Assembly (NCBI RefSeq): GCF_003337355.1 | Contig: NZ_QPJW01000002.1 | Location: forward strand, 415,537-479,536 | Origin: Fontibacillus phaseoli | GTDB lineage: Bacteria > Bacillota > Bacilli > Paenibacillales > Paenibacillaceae | Length of the DNA: 64,000 nt | Reading direction: 5' to 3' | Shown: positions 51,619-60,595 of the stretch, one piece after another | Position numbering within the stretch: the first letter of the stretch is position 1 | Layout of the letters: the number at the start of each line of letters is the position of its first letter | Notes under the pieces: generated by a model | Told to the model about the DNA's origin: nothing | Databases searched by the model: none | The model's input: only the letters and a program-made list of their open reading frames with translations | Made by a program: the position numbers and the translations under genes

Positions 51619-52872
51619 CTAAAGAGTGTTCACACTTTTGATCTCAGCCAACGGTTCCTTTCGGAACAAAGGCGCAATAATAAGAAGTCCAAAGCCAAAA
51701 AATGCACCGGCTAACAGATACATAACCGTAACAGACAACTGATCCTTCAGCCAACCCGACATGCTCATCGTTATCAGCATCGAGCCCATAAAGAGAGGTG
51801 ACAGGATGCCATTCACACGACCGACATAGGATTGCTCCGTATTTTTCAAAATCAAAGTCTGAACCGCAACCTGAAAGCCTGGCGTAACCATGCCGATGAA
51901 AAATTGAGCCAAAAACGTAAGCCACATAAACGTCGATAAACCGGAGACCGCCATACACAGTGCATTGACAGCCAAACCGATAGCAAGCAGGGAGCGGGCC
52001 TGCATGACATTGCTCAGCATTACCGTCAAGGCTCCGCCGAGAATCATCCCCATACCATTCAAAGAGAGCAGCCACTGCAAATCTTCCTTTGGCAATCCGA
52101 GTCTATCTGTAATGAGAAAAATGCCCAAGGGCTGGATAAACCCGACACCAAGACCGGTAAAACAAAAGCATGTTCCCAACAATAGCAAAATTCGTTTCTC
52201 CCTGATATACTTCAGACCTTGAACCATTTCAATTCTCATGTCATTTGAATGTTCCTTCTTGACGAGCTTAGTGTCTGCAGGCAGAAATGATAAGACCGCA
52301 GCAGATAGAAAGAAACAAACCGAAACCAAACCGATAGAGATCGAAATGCCGAATTGATAGTAGCACAACGTACCCAGTATGGGTCCGAGCAACGTAAAGA
52401 CAGCAATCACTGACTGAAACATAGACATACCAGTCTGAAGCTGTTCCTCCGGTACCTGCCTCTTAAACAATTTCATACTTGATGGCTGAGAGAATTGCGA
52501 CAAAATTGATGATACTAGCGTTGCCAAAAAAACAGCCTTCCATGTACCAAACAGCAATGCCACCAAAACGAACGCAACCGAAACCGCACTGCCTATATCG
52601 CACCAGACCATCGTTTTTTTTGGCTTCCATCGGTCTGCCCATACGCCTCCTATAAAGGAGAAGATAAATATTGGCGCAAATTCAGCAACCGATATCAGGG
52701 ATACGGCTAATGCGCTGCCGCTCGTCTTCTCCATAACAAACAACAAAACCGCAAAGTTTCTAACCCAAATTCCAAGCTGTAAAAAAGTCATGGATAACAA
52801 AATCCCAATTAAAAACCGATTCCGGAGTAACTTGCTCATTCCTGCTATTTCCACCCAATTAAACAATTTCAT
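51619..52872 (-). CDS. MFS transporter (MFS_3 / multidrug-efflux-like group)
   Basis: About 417 residues and about twelve membrane helices. The first cytoplasmic loop is GGVWADRWKPKKTMVW, the usual MFS motif A form in the MFS_3 group, and VPEEQLQTGMSMFQSVIAVFTLLGPILG (first 20 residues form the central loop) is also typical of that group. Members are mostly exporters of macrolides or siderophores, but here the gene lies between a GH32 enzyme and a small-molecule kinase, so sugar or glycoside movement is possible. The exact start is unsure: two other in-frame ATG codons are near. Confidence 0.75.
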   Translation of the reverse strand: MKLFNWVEIAGMSKLLRNRFLIGILLSMTFLQLGIWVRNFAVLLFVMEKTSGSALAVSLISVAEFAPIFIFSFIGGVWADRWKPKKTMVWCDIGSAVSVAFVLVALLFGTWKAVFLATLVSSILSQFSQPSSMKLFKRQVPEEQLQTGMSMFQSVIAVFTLLGPILGTLCYYQFGISISIGLVSVCFFLSAAVLSFLPADTKLVKKEHSNDMRIEMVQGLKYIREKRILLLLGTCFCFTGLGVGFIQPLGIFLITDRLGLPKEDLQWLLSLNGMGMILGGALTVMLSNVMQARSLLAIGLAVNALCMAVSGLSTFMWLTFLAQFFIGMVTPGFQVAVQTLILKNTEQSYVGRVNGILSPLFMGSMLITMSMSGWLKDQLSVTVMYLLAGAFFGFGLLIIAPLFRKEPLAEIKSVNTL

Positions 52873-52898
52873 AACCACCTGCCTTTACGATGTACATC

Positions 52899-53783
52899 CT
52901 ATAACTGATAAATTCCTTGCTTAATTTGTTCTATGCAGTATTCAGCAAATTTGTAGTAGTCAAAATCATGATGTTTGTCATCCTTGGTGAGGCCGCTATA
53001 AAACAATCCCCACGCCACCTCGCGAACCATCGATACATATTTCATATCTTGAAAAATGTGGAATGCCTCTTCTTCGAAATACCCGAGGTACAGCCTCAAC
53101 CACTCCCGTTCTTCTGCTTCGCTGAACTGGTTGGTAAATGGAATAAGCGTCAATTCGAAGAACACGTCTCCAATTCCCGACAGCTCCCAATCGATGATCT
53201 GCAGCCGGTCGCCCGTATAGATCATGTTGACAAGGAAGGAGTCATTGTGGCAGAACTTGTTGTTATAAGCTTTGTCGTTGCTCCGTTGATGGGCGATTTT
53301 TTCTATGCGGTTCAGTAGTCGGTTTAAGCCATCCGGGCGCTTGACTTGAAATGAATCCGCCCCCTTCAAGTAGCCATGAATCAAGTCGTAAGGTGTACAT
53401 ATTCGACCCTGACCTTCCATACGATGGATAATTTTGAGGTGGTCCATAATCATGGTTTTGATGTTCTCGTCTACCAAGTCACCTTTTTCTAGTATCCGTC
53501 CTTCGATAAACTCCGTGACCACATAGTGTTCAGGATGATCACCGGCAATTACTTGAGGGGAGAATCCTTCGCGCTGCGCCTTCTTCATCACTTCAATTTC
53601 AGAGCGGCGCGTCAGATTTAAATATTCATTTTGCCTGCTATTGATGCGGAGGACATAGGCTTTATGCTTGGTTTGTACCTTATACGTTTCGTTGCACAGG
53701 CCGCCGCCAAGATTTTCAAATCCCACAAATTCGCGCGCTAGCTCTGGAATCTCACGGATCAAGTCTTCCACTTTTACTCTCAA
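52899..53783 (-). CDS. Choline-kinase/aminoglycoside-phosphotransferase-like kinase
   Basis: 294 residues of the APH/ChoK fold. The N-lobe has GGGLCNETYKV and the YVLRIN segment; the catalytic loop is FCHNDSFLVNMIY (Brenner motif, HND then Asn) and the metal motif is IIDWELSGIGD. It starts at TTG with AGGTGAG upstream. It resembles LicA-type choline kinases more than known resistance enzymes, because the WELSG block is typical of choline and ethanolamine kinases. In this operon it may phosphorylate an alcohol or sugar released by the GH32-like protein. Substrate unknown. Confidence 0.7.
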   Translation of the reverse strand: MRVKVEDLIREIPELAREFVGFENLGGGLCNETYKVQTKHKAYVLRINSRQNEYLNLTRRSEIEVMKKAQREGFSPQVIAGDHPEHYVVTEFIEGRILEKGDLVDENIKTMIMDHLKIIHRMEGQGRICTPYDLIHGYLKGADSFQVKRPDGLNRLLNRIEKIAHQRSNDKAYNNKFCHNDSFLVNMIYTGDRLQIIDWELSGIGDVFFELTLIPFTNQFSEAEEREWLRLYLGYFEEEAFHIFQDMKYVSMVREVAWGLFYSGLTKDDKHHDFDYYKFAEYCIEQIKQGIYQL

Positions 53784-53789
53784 AAGTAC

Positions 53790-54268
53790 TCACCTCACAA
53801 AATTGATATGTTCCCAGCCGCCCGTTCCTTGATCGACAACCTGAATGCATAGGCGCTCGCCTTTGTATGCCGATGTACCCCAAGTAGTACGACGGTAGAG
53901 AGTTTACGGATCCTGTTTCGGAATCGCCGAGCTCGGGCGTAAATCTCCACAAATCATAACGATCAGGTTCCTTCGCAACCCAAGCCTGGCCAAAATGTCC
54001 GCCCCATCCCCAATAGTATGCCTTCACGATATTCTGATTCGCGAAGGATTGGCCTTCCACCGTTCAACCAAACAATCGCCTTTTCAAAATCTGCATTCAG
54101 CAACTCGCCAACAGGTGCGTTCTGAGCTTGAGGAGTCGGCCAGCTGGCTGGAGCTGTGTCTCTATAAGCCGCGTTCATTTCCCAAATCTGCCGGCTCTTA
54201 CCTTCTCATCAGCGCGAGCAAATTGTAGTAACTGATCGAGAACATAGAACTTCAGGTTCTGTTCTCAT
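53790..54268 (-). pseudogene. Decayed gene with frameshifts, first gene of the third LacI unit
   Basis: An ATG at 54268 has a good site (AAGGAGGCAGG) but its frame stops after 19 codons. Three other frames carry consecutive protein-like pieces: QIWEMNAAYRDTAPASWPTP then LLNADFEKAIVWLNGG; NQNIVKAYYWGWGGHFGQAW and RYDLWRFTPELGDSETG; and SAYKGERLCIQVVDQGTGGW followed by EHINF and a stop at 53790. The last piece recalls the GGWGHIN segment of beta-sandwich domains in some GH32 proteins. I cannot name the family. At least three frameshifts make it non-functional. Confidence 0.55.
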
Positions 54269-54345
54269 TAGCCTGCCTCCTTCGTATCCCACCTTAAGAA
54301 TCTTTTTATGATTGGGGTTTAGCTTACCACCATCTCATTTTGAAT

Positions 54346-54360
54346 TTGAAACGTTTCCAA
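54346..54360. promoter_or_regulatory. Operator for the third LacI regulator
   Basis: TTGAAACGTTTCCAA, exact reverse complement of the site at 55441-55455. It lies 78 bases before the decayed gene that heads the kinase-MFS-GH32 unit. Confidence 0.65.
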
Positions 54361-54428
54361 TTTTAGTGAAGAAAAACATCAGCTCGTAAATCCCAACCAC
54401 ATGCTGATGTTTTTTGATCTAAATGAGA

Positions 54429-55397
54429 TCATGTAGTTTCACCTTGCCTGAAAATAACAGGAATATGGTACACTTGTTTTTCCAAAGGTATACCTTCGAT
54501 CTTATTATGCAGCAGTCTGATTGTCATGCGTGCCATCTCCTCCACTGGCTGCCTGATCGTTGACAAGATAGGATGAAAAAAAGGATTATCCTGTATTCCA
54601 TCATAACCGATAACCTTCACATCTTCCGGAACACGAATACCCTGCCTTCTCGCTTTGTCCATATAGTTGGCAGCCAGCATGTCGGTGATAGCAAAAACAC
54701 CATCCACATCACCATGCCTATTCAGAAACTCGTTAATATAGGCATTGTCGTCGACAATGGGATCAGGCTCTTCGTAAACTACGTATTCAACGCCCAGAGC
54801 TTGTGCCTCACGAACAAACCCTTTTCTTCGATTCATAGTTTCACTGAAAACGGAAGTGACACTCCCCATAAAAGCTGGCTTCCGGGCTCCCGCCTTCACA
54901 AGCTCCCTTAAAGCTAAACGCCCCCCCTCATAATTATCCGAAGTCACGCAGGTAATCTTTTTATTAAAGTGTCTGTCGATGCTTACTATTGGGATATCGT
55001 TACTCACATTATTCTCAATATCGTTGTAAGTTATGCCAACAATACCAGCCACTTTGTTTTGCCGCAGCATCTCCAGATAATACAGTTCCTTTTCGGGTTT
55101 CCCGCCGCTGTTACATAGCATAAGCTTGAAGCCTTCTTTGTCTAGTTCATCCTCAATGTAGTATGCCAATTCAGAAAATAAAGGATTCCAGATACTTGGA
55201 AGCAATAAAGCTACCATCTTGGATTTTTGCATCTTGAAATTTCGAGCCACTTCATTAGGGAAATAATTCAGTTCTTGTATGGCTTTTTCTACCTTCTTGC
55301 GTGTAACAGGTTTTACGGCACCAGAGTTATTAATAACTCTAGAAACGGTACCTACGGCAACACCGGCTAAGTTAGCTACATCTTTAATGCTTGCCAT
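54429..55397 (-). CDS. LacI-family repressor of the second GH32 unit
   Basis: 322 residues; HTH SIKDVANLAGVAVGTVSRVI, hinge PNEVARNFKMQKS, effector domain with GVFAITDMLAANYMDKARRQ and VIGYDGIQDNP. It is upstream of, and in the same direction as, the decayed gene, kinase, MFS and GH32 genes. Identical operators lie at its own promoter and before that unit, so it likely represses both. It is slightly short at the C-terminus, which is common in this group. Confidence 0.85.
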   Translation of the reverse strand: MASIKDVANLAGVAVGTVSRVINNSGAVKPVTRKKVEKAIQELNYFPNEVARNFKMQKSKMVALLLPSIWNPLFSELAYYIEDELDKEGFKLMLCNSGGKPEKELYYLEMLRQNKVAGIVGITYNDIENNVSNDIPIVSIDRHFNKKITCVTSDNYEGGRLALRELVKAGARKPAFMGSVTSVFSETMNRRKGFVREAQALGVEYVVYEEPDPIVDDNAYINEFLNRHGDVDGVFAITDMLAANYMDKARRQGIRVPEDVKVIGYDGIQDNPFFHPILSTIRQPVEEMARMTIRLLHNKIEGIPLEKQVYHIPVIFRQGETT

Positions 55398-55426
55398 TTA
55401 ACACCTCTAAGCTCTTTTATGTTATT

Positions 55427-55478
55427 ATAATATCACTAGATTGGAAACGTTTCAACAAAAAGTTTGGAAACGTTTAAA
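55427..55478 (-). promoter_or_regulatory. Promoter and double operator of the third LacI gene
   Basis: TTGAAA (55450-55455) and TATTAT (55427-55432) are 17 bases apart. The operator TTGGAAACGTTTCAA (55441-55455) covers the -35 box, and a second copy, TTGGAAACGTTTAAA, lies at 55464-55478. Classical autorepression geometry. Confidence 0.7.
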
Positions 55479-55555
55479 TTTTCAATTTTATTTTGATTGA
55501 AGGTTGCCTTTTCCTACTCTGGTCCCCATTTAATTACAGAGAGGAGATAAAAACT

Positions 55556-55780
55556 ATGATGTTTGAGGTCTGTGCTAACGAATCAACTGAAAGAGCATTC
55601 AGCAGTTACGTTAAGGCATGTCTCCAACACGCTCAAAAAGATTATTATGAGGAGCTGAGGCGCGATTCTATTTATGTTGTTCCGTTAGATGCTGTTACTT
55701 TCGAGATAATGGACAAGCCATGTAACTCGACATGGCCTGTTCCTGTTTTCACAAGATTCTATACTTTTGTTTTTAGATAA
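55556..55780 (+). CDS. Small sigma-like ORF of a mobile element, probably truncated
   Basis: About 74 residues with GAGAGGAG upstream of the ATG. The segment STERAFSSYVKACLQHAQKDYYEELRRD resembles (first 20 residues) the region-2-like start of the short sigma-70-related proteins carried by Gram-positive integrative elements. The expected helix-turn-helix part is absent and the last 20 residues look unrelated, so a frameshift or deletion is likely. It lies left of an integrase remnant at tRNA-Leu and is read as part of the same scar. Confidence 0.45.
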   Translation: MMFEVCANESTERAFSSYVKACLQHAQKDYYEELRRDSIYVVPLDAVTFEIMDKPCNSTWPVPVFTRFYTFVFR

Positions 55781-56136
55781 CTTAAAAAAGCAGTTGCCTT
55801 TTTCAATCCCACCCCCCATTTATATTACAGGAAACGATCAGGTAGATAGTAATTGCTACTTTGATTGAGCCTTGATCCTTAAAAACATCATATAGCTTGT
55901 TTCAAGTACGTTCCTTTCTCTGCTGTGAAAACAGAAGCGACGAAGCAGAAGCGCCATGACAGCCCAAAAGTGGGGCTTGAGCGACCATCTCTCCGGCTGA
56001 AATCATCCTGTGGTGGGATGAATCGCCATAATCAGAGAAGGGGATTATGATACTTCTGCCCAGCCAGCGTCACTGCAATGGGGGCAGCCCGCTCGGATGA
56101 GGGGGAGCTTTGGGGTACGAGGCTATGATGTAGACT
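55781..56136 (+). other. Degraded part of an integrated element
   Basis: About 350 bases with no intact gene. Short peptide-like pieces occur, for example MTAQKWGLSD at about 55958, which looks like the start of an excisionase or HTH protein and stops after 14 codons. Composition differs from the neighbouring regulator and transporter genes. Confidence 0.4.
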
Positions 56137-56361
56137 AACCACCTGCAGCTCTTACTACTTGCTAACGGTGTCAGCTTATAGGAAATTCAAGCATGGTTAG
56201 GACATAGCCATTATTCCACGACCGCCAACATTTATGTTCACCTTGAATACAGCTCAAAGCTTTCTTCGGCTCAAGTGATGAGCAATACCTTGCAAATTCC
56301 GAGTATACAAAAAGCTCCTGAATCTCCGCGACAGGAAATTCAAGAGCTCGTACATTGTTAA
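56137..56361 (+). pseudogene. Tyrosine integrase C-terminal remnant beside tRNA-Leu
   Basis: One frame reads LLLLANGVSL, a stop (TAG), EIQAWLGHSHYSTTANIYVH and LEYSSKLSSAQVM before ending at 56361. This is the end of a tyrosine recombinase: GHS holds the catalytic His and ANIYVHL the nucleophilic Tyr. The rest of the gene is gone, and a frameshift lies before LLLLANG. It ends two bases from the 3' end of tRNA-Leu, the normal place of an element that used the tRNA as attachment site. Confidence 0.8.
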
Positions 56362-56363
56362 GT

Positions 56364-56450
<87 letters not shown>

Positions 56451-56549
56451 TTGGTGTCTGACTTGCAGGAAAGTGTTTTCCGCAGCGACAAGCTTTATGA
56501 TACCACGCAGGTTATTACGAGTCAATAAAAATTTGATGTTCTGCCCTGA

Positions 56550-57026
56550 GATAATGTCACTATGGGACAGGAGACATTGACAAGAGCAGAACTGAAGAAG
56601 GTAGTTGTGGTGGAGAAAGCCCTCGGGGGACATATGACGAACTAAGGAGCGAGTGTTCCACTCGGATTTGATACCAAGTTGACAGTCGAATTACGTGAGA
56701 CACTAATTGGCGAGGTACTGCTTTGGCATCAAGGCCAAGCATTCTTATTGCAAGTGGCTGAGAAACCTGAATGCAGGGCCGAGGCAACAAAAAAGACGAG
56801 TTCTGCGCAGCCGCGCAAACCCGCCCAAGACCATCCGTGGAAAACCACTTATGGCACCAACTTAACCAAAAGTACCACAAAACGAAATTCCATTCCATTC
56901 CAAGATGCTATGTATTCACAGCACAATAGCTAAGCAGAAGCCTCCTGGTAGACAGGAGGCTCAACAAAAAAAGTGACATTTTCATAGCACAGTTATGACG
57001 ACATTTTCACAGACGATTGACATCCC
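56550..57026 (+). mobile_element. Internally deleted insertion sequence (rve-type transposase)
   Basis: A frame from 56562 to 56933 begins MGQETLTRAELKKVVVVEKA, has a TAA where the family would have a sense codon (MTN-stop-GASVPLG), and continues in the same frame to a transposase-type C-terminus (ETLIGEVLLWHQGQAFLL, RKPAQDHPWK). The catalytic core is deleted. Left of it stands ATAATGTCAC; right of it AGTGACATTTTCATAGC and GACATTTTCACAGACGATTG, which look like IS end sequences. A hairpin AGCCTCCTG/CAGGAGGCT lies at 56939-56961. IS family inferred from memory. Confidence 0.65.
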
Positions 57027-57046
57027 TTTCACGAACATGCATTCCT

Positions 57047-58573
57047 CTATTTGCCATAACCGAGTTTGTTTAGCTGTTCCAAAGCGGAGTCCATATAGTT
57101 CTTGTAATTAAAGGTGCTTTCAAGGGTACTGAGAAATTGATCATACTGATCCAAACTGCTTTTGCCGTAAACAAATTTAATCATTTCCTCTTCAACGAAA
57201 CGATTGGCATCCGCCGCGTTGTATCCAGGCGGGCTTTGGACGTAACCGTCCAGGGTCTGAATTCTTGGTAAATTTGCCTCAAATTCGATGTATTCGGCTT
57301 GGCCGGCAAACTTCGTTTTTAAGTACTCCGTTTCCTCACGTCCCGCAAATTGGTACAGCCACGTAAAGCCCGCTTCCTGTTTCCCTTTGTCCGTGATGGC
57401 GATTTGCTCGCCATTCAGCGTATAATGGACATCCTGCAGACCGAATTGCACCAGGCGTCCGCCTTCCGGTGTAGCCAGGTAATTGATCAGCTCCAGAATT
57501 TTGTTCAGCTTCTCCGGCTCCTTCTCCAACCGTTTCGGAATGGCCCATAACCCGCCTGGAGCACCGATGTTGATAGAATTCGAATTTTGCGTTCCGTCCG
57601 GACCTTTCGGCGGATTCAGCTGAATCCATTCGGCCTTCGGATTAGCCCCTTTCCATACGGCCACCTGATCATCCTTAACAATCTGCGCCCACTCCAGATT
57701 GATAATCCCTACTTTCCCTTGGAAGGCCTTATCCTTTGCCATCGTCCCTTTGTTGCTCACGACTTCGGGATCGACGACACCGGCATCCACAAATTTCTTG
57801 ACGGTAGCCAGGGCTTCTTTCATTTTAGGATGATACAATGTATTCGTTACTTTGCCGTCTTCCAGAAACAGCTTGGCCCCTTCGTAAATATTCGTGATGC
57901 CGTAAGCCCCGAAAATGGGATCAAAGGTTTGAAAATTGGTGCCCGTCATGCCAAACGTGTCGTTCTTTCCGTTCTGGTCAGGGTCTTGTTCCGTGAACGC
58001 CTTGGCTACGATAAGCAATTCATCCACTGTCGTTGGCGGCTGAAGCTTCAAATTGTCGAGCCAATCCTTACGAACCCAATAGGTGTGGGAAACCGCTTGC
58101 CCCGCTTTCGGGAGCGCATACTGTTTATCCGAGACTAGCCCTTTCTTGATCACATCGCTACCGGCAAACTTGGTATAATCCGGCATTTTGTCCAGGTACG
58201 GCGTAAAATCGAGCAGACTTCCCGATTCCGCCAGTTTCTGCAAATGAGGCTTGCCGGTAACCATAAACAAGTCGGGCAAATTATTGGAGGCGGCGAGCAC
58301 ATTGATCTTGCTTTCATAATCAGCCTGGTCCCCCACCAAGGTCTGCTTCAGGTCGATGCCCAGCTTGGCATCCAGCTCTTTTTTTACGAAATCGTCGGCA
58401 GGCAAATTCGTCCCCCAACTGATTTGGGATACCTCGAGCTTGACGGGTCCGGAGGCATTTCCCCCTTCGGAGGTGCTTCCCTTTGCCCCCTCCTCCTTTC
58501 CCCCGCAAGCGCTAAGCAGCGATGCGGCCAAAACGAAAGCCAAAGATAACGACCAAAATCGATTTCTTGTCAT
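57047..58573 (-). CDS. Carbohydrate-binding lipoprotein of the third Lpl-type importer
   Basis: 508 residues; signal peptide with lipobox LLSAC (Cys at about 23) and a Gly/Ser/Glu linker. Binding domain of the LipO/YtcQ kind with TEQDPDQNGKNDTFGMTG and YNAADANRFVEEEMIKFVYG. It follows two permease genes and a large GH74 enzyme, so it likely captures xyloglucan oligosaccharides. Last gene of this operon; no clear T-rich terminator precedes the IS remnant. Confidence 0.87.
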   Translation of the reverse strand: MTRNRFWSLSLAFVLAASLLSACGGKEEGAKGSTSEGGNASGPVKLEVSQISWGTNLPADDFVKKELDAKLGIDLKQTLVGDQADYESKINVLAASNNLPDLFMVTGKPHLQKLAESGSLLDFTPYLDKMPDYTKFAGSDVIKKGLVSDKQYALPKAGQAVSHTYWVRKDWLDNLKLQPPTTVDELLIVAKAFTEQDPDQNGKNDTFGMTGTNFQTFDPIFGAYGITNIYEGAKLFLEDGKVTNTLYHPKMKEALATVKKFVDAGVVDPEVVSNKGTMAKDKAFQGKVGIINLEWAQIVKDDQVAVWKGANPKAEWIQLNPPKGPDGTQNSNSINIGAPGGLWAIPKRLEKEPEKLNKILELINYLATPEGGRLVQFGLQDVHYTLNGEQIAITDKGKQEAGFTWLYQFAGREETEYLKTKFAGQAEYIEFEANLPRIQTLDGYVQSPPGYNAADANRFVEEEMIKFVYGKSSLDQYDQFLSTLESTFNYKNYMDSALEQLNKLGYGK

Positions 58574-58638
58574 TGTTCATTCCACCCTCTCCATTTTAAA
58601 TGAACCAACTCATTCTCAAGGCGCATTGTCGCGCCGGA

Positions 58639-59499
58639 TCAACCTTTAACCGCTCCCAGCAGCATCCCTTTGGTAAAGTGTTTTTGGATGAAAGGATACA
58701 CCGCTATAATCGGCAGGCTCCCTGCGATTACCGCCGCCATCTGCATCGCGGCCGTAGGCACCGTAATTTCCGCCTGCAGTTCGCTGGACTGCGTAAGCAG
58801 CAGCATATTTCGGATAACAACCTGAAGCGGATTCAAATCCGTATTCGTGATGTACAGCACCGCCGAAAAAAAGGAATTCCAATGCCCCACCATATAGAAC
58901 AATCCAACGGTCATCATGGAAGGCAGCGACAGCGGGATGGCCACCTGCCATAAAATTCGGAACTCCTTGGCTCCATCGATCCGGGCGGATTCGAACAGCT
59001 CTTCAGGCAAGGTCTCAAAGAAACTTTTCAAAATAAGTACGTTAAACGTAGCAATCGCACCCGGGATGATCAATGCCCACAGCGTGTTGAGCATGCCCAG
59101 CGACTGGACCACCAGATAATTTGGAATTAACCCGCCGTTGAACAGCATGGTAAAGACAATATACAGCAGAAAAAAAGTACGCCCGGGTAAATTTCGGCGA
59201 CTGAGCGGATAAGCCGCCAACGTGGTAAAAAGCATGTTGATCAGCGTGCCGCAAACGGTAACGATCACTGTCACAAGCATCGAACGCCCCAGCGCCGGGT
59301 CCGCAAAGATCCGTTCATAGGCCTCAAAGGAGATTTTTCGCGGCAGCACGATAAAGCCTCCGTTTTTAACCACCTCACTGTAAGGGGTAAGCGACATGGA
59401 GATTACATAAAGCAGCGGAAAAACGGCTGCAATGGCAACGATCACCAAAACCGCATAGATGATGGCATTGAATATTTTATCCGACCGACTGCTTACCAT
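58639..59499 (-). CDS. Carbohydrate ABC permease (YtcP/LplC type), third importer
   Basis: About 286 residues with six helices; EAA loop ESARIDGAKEFRILWQVAIP and the C-terminus QKHFTKGMLLGAVKG. The ATG at 59499 with GGGGGGGAG just upstream is chosen; it overlaps the end of the preceding permease by seven bases. Confidence 0.9.
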   Translation of the reverse strand: MVSSRSDKIFNAIIYAVLVIVAIAAVFPLLYVISMSLTPYSEVVKNGGFIVLPRKISFEAYERIFADPALGRSMLVTVIVTVCGTLINMLFTTLAAYPLSRRNLPGRTFFLLYIVFTMLFNGGLIPNYLVVQSLGMLNTLWALIIPGAIATFNVLILKSFFETLPEELFESARIDGAKEFRILWQVAIPLSLPSMMTVGLFYMVGHWNSFFSAVLYITNTDLNPLQVVIRNMLLLTQSSELQAEITVPTAAMQMAAVIAGSLPIIAVYPFIQKHFTKGMLLGAVKG

Positions 59500-60476
59500 A
59501 TGCTCCCCCCCCATCTTTTGGCTAGCTTGTTAGCCCCAAGAACGAGGGCGAACCCGATCACCGACTTGAACAGTCCGACCGTTGCGCCGAGGCTAAAATT
59601 CATCTGCTCCAAGCCGGTACGATACACCCAAGTATCGATAATATCGCCGACCTCATACACCCTTGGATGATAAAAAACAAACACCTGTTCAAACCCTGCG
59701 TCCAAAATGCTCCCGATCCGAAGAATCAGCAGCAAAACAATCACGTTACGAATCCCTGGAAGCGTAATATGCCATATCATTCTCAGCCGGCTGGCTCCAT
59801 CGACTTTGGCGGCTTCAAACAATGTAGGATCAATACTGCTGATCGCAGCCAGATATATGATCGCTCCCCAACCGAGATCCTTCCATATTTCCGTCGAAAC
59901 CAGAATACTGCGGAACCACTCCGTCCCGTTCAGAAACGGAATGGCACTCCCTCCCATTTCCGTGATCCACCGGTTAACGAGCCCCGTAGTTTCCGACAAG
60001 AAGGCGATGGAGATGCCGTAAATTACGATCCACGACAGAAAATGCGGCATATAACTTAACGTCTGAACCCAACGTTTTAGCCAGGACACCCGGCACTCGA
60101 AGAACACAATGGCCAGGATGATCGAAGGAAATACCCCGAACAACAGCTTGTAAAGACTGATTAGCAGCGTATTGCTGAGCAGCTGTGTGAAGTAAGGGGA
60201 TTCAAAGAACATTTTGAAATGCTTGTACCAGGGATCCGCCCAGGAGCTGCCGAAAATCCCCTCCGTGAAATTGTAATCCTTAAATGAAATCACGACCCCA
60301 TACATTGGAAGATATTTGAAAATAAAATACCAAATCAGACAGGGCAATAACATGAGATACAGCGCTTTCATCTTCCAGATTTCCGCCGATATCCTTCGAA
60401 CCTGCCCTCTGGGAACAGGCTTTGCAGGCTGGGGTGAATGTGCTTGTAAATTAACGTGCTGTTTCATTCTCACCAT
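59493..60476 (-). CDS. Carbohydrate ABC permease (LplB type), third importer
   Basis: About 325 residues with a 35-residue cytoplasmic arm and six helices (LYLMLLPCLIWYFIFKYLP); EAA loop EAAKVDGASRLRMIWHITLPG. The start may be 60476 or three codons later (60467), since GGAGAGG lies near both. It follows the GH74 gene by about 120 bases and opens the permease part of the operon. Confidence 0.88.
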   Translation of the reverse strand: MVRMKQHVNLQAHSPQPAKPVPRGQVRRISAEIWKMKALYLMLLPCLIWYFIFKYLPMYGVVISFKDYNFTEGIFGSSWADPWYKHFKMFFESPYFTQLLSNTLLISLYKLLFGVFPSIILAIVFFECRVSWLKRWVQTLSYMPHFLSWIVIYGISIAFLSETTGLVNRWITEMGGSAIPFLNGTEWFRSILVSTEIWKDLGWGAIIYLAAISSIDPTLFEAAKVDGASRLRMIWHITLPGIRNVIVLLLILRIGSILDAGFEQVFVFYHPRVYEVGDIIDTWVYRTGLEQMNFSLGATVGLFKSVIGFALVLGANKLAKRWGGSIW

Positions 60477-60595
60477 CTTCCTCTCCGTTATATACTCCCA
60501 TCATAACGGAGAGGAAACAGGACTGTGATTGCCATTTCTCAGCACTGTCGTGCACATATTTCTGTTTTTGCGGTAAATCCGATATTGTATCGCTT

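Noticed and set aside
51619-53783. Antibiotic-resistance pair (MFS efflux plus aminoglycoside phosphotransferase)
   Set aside because: The kinase has choline-kinase-like WELSG features, and both genes sit in a LacI-controlled GH32 unit; a resistance role is not supported by the sequence.
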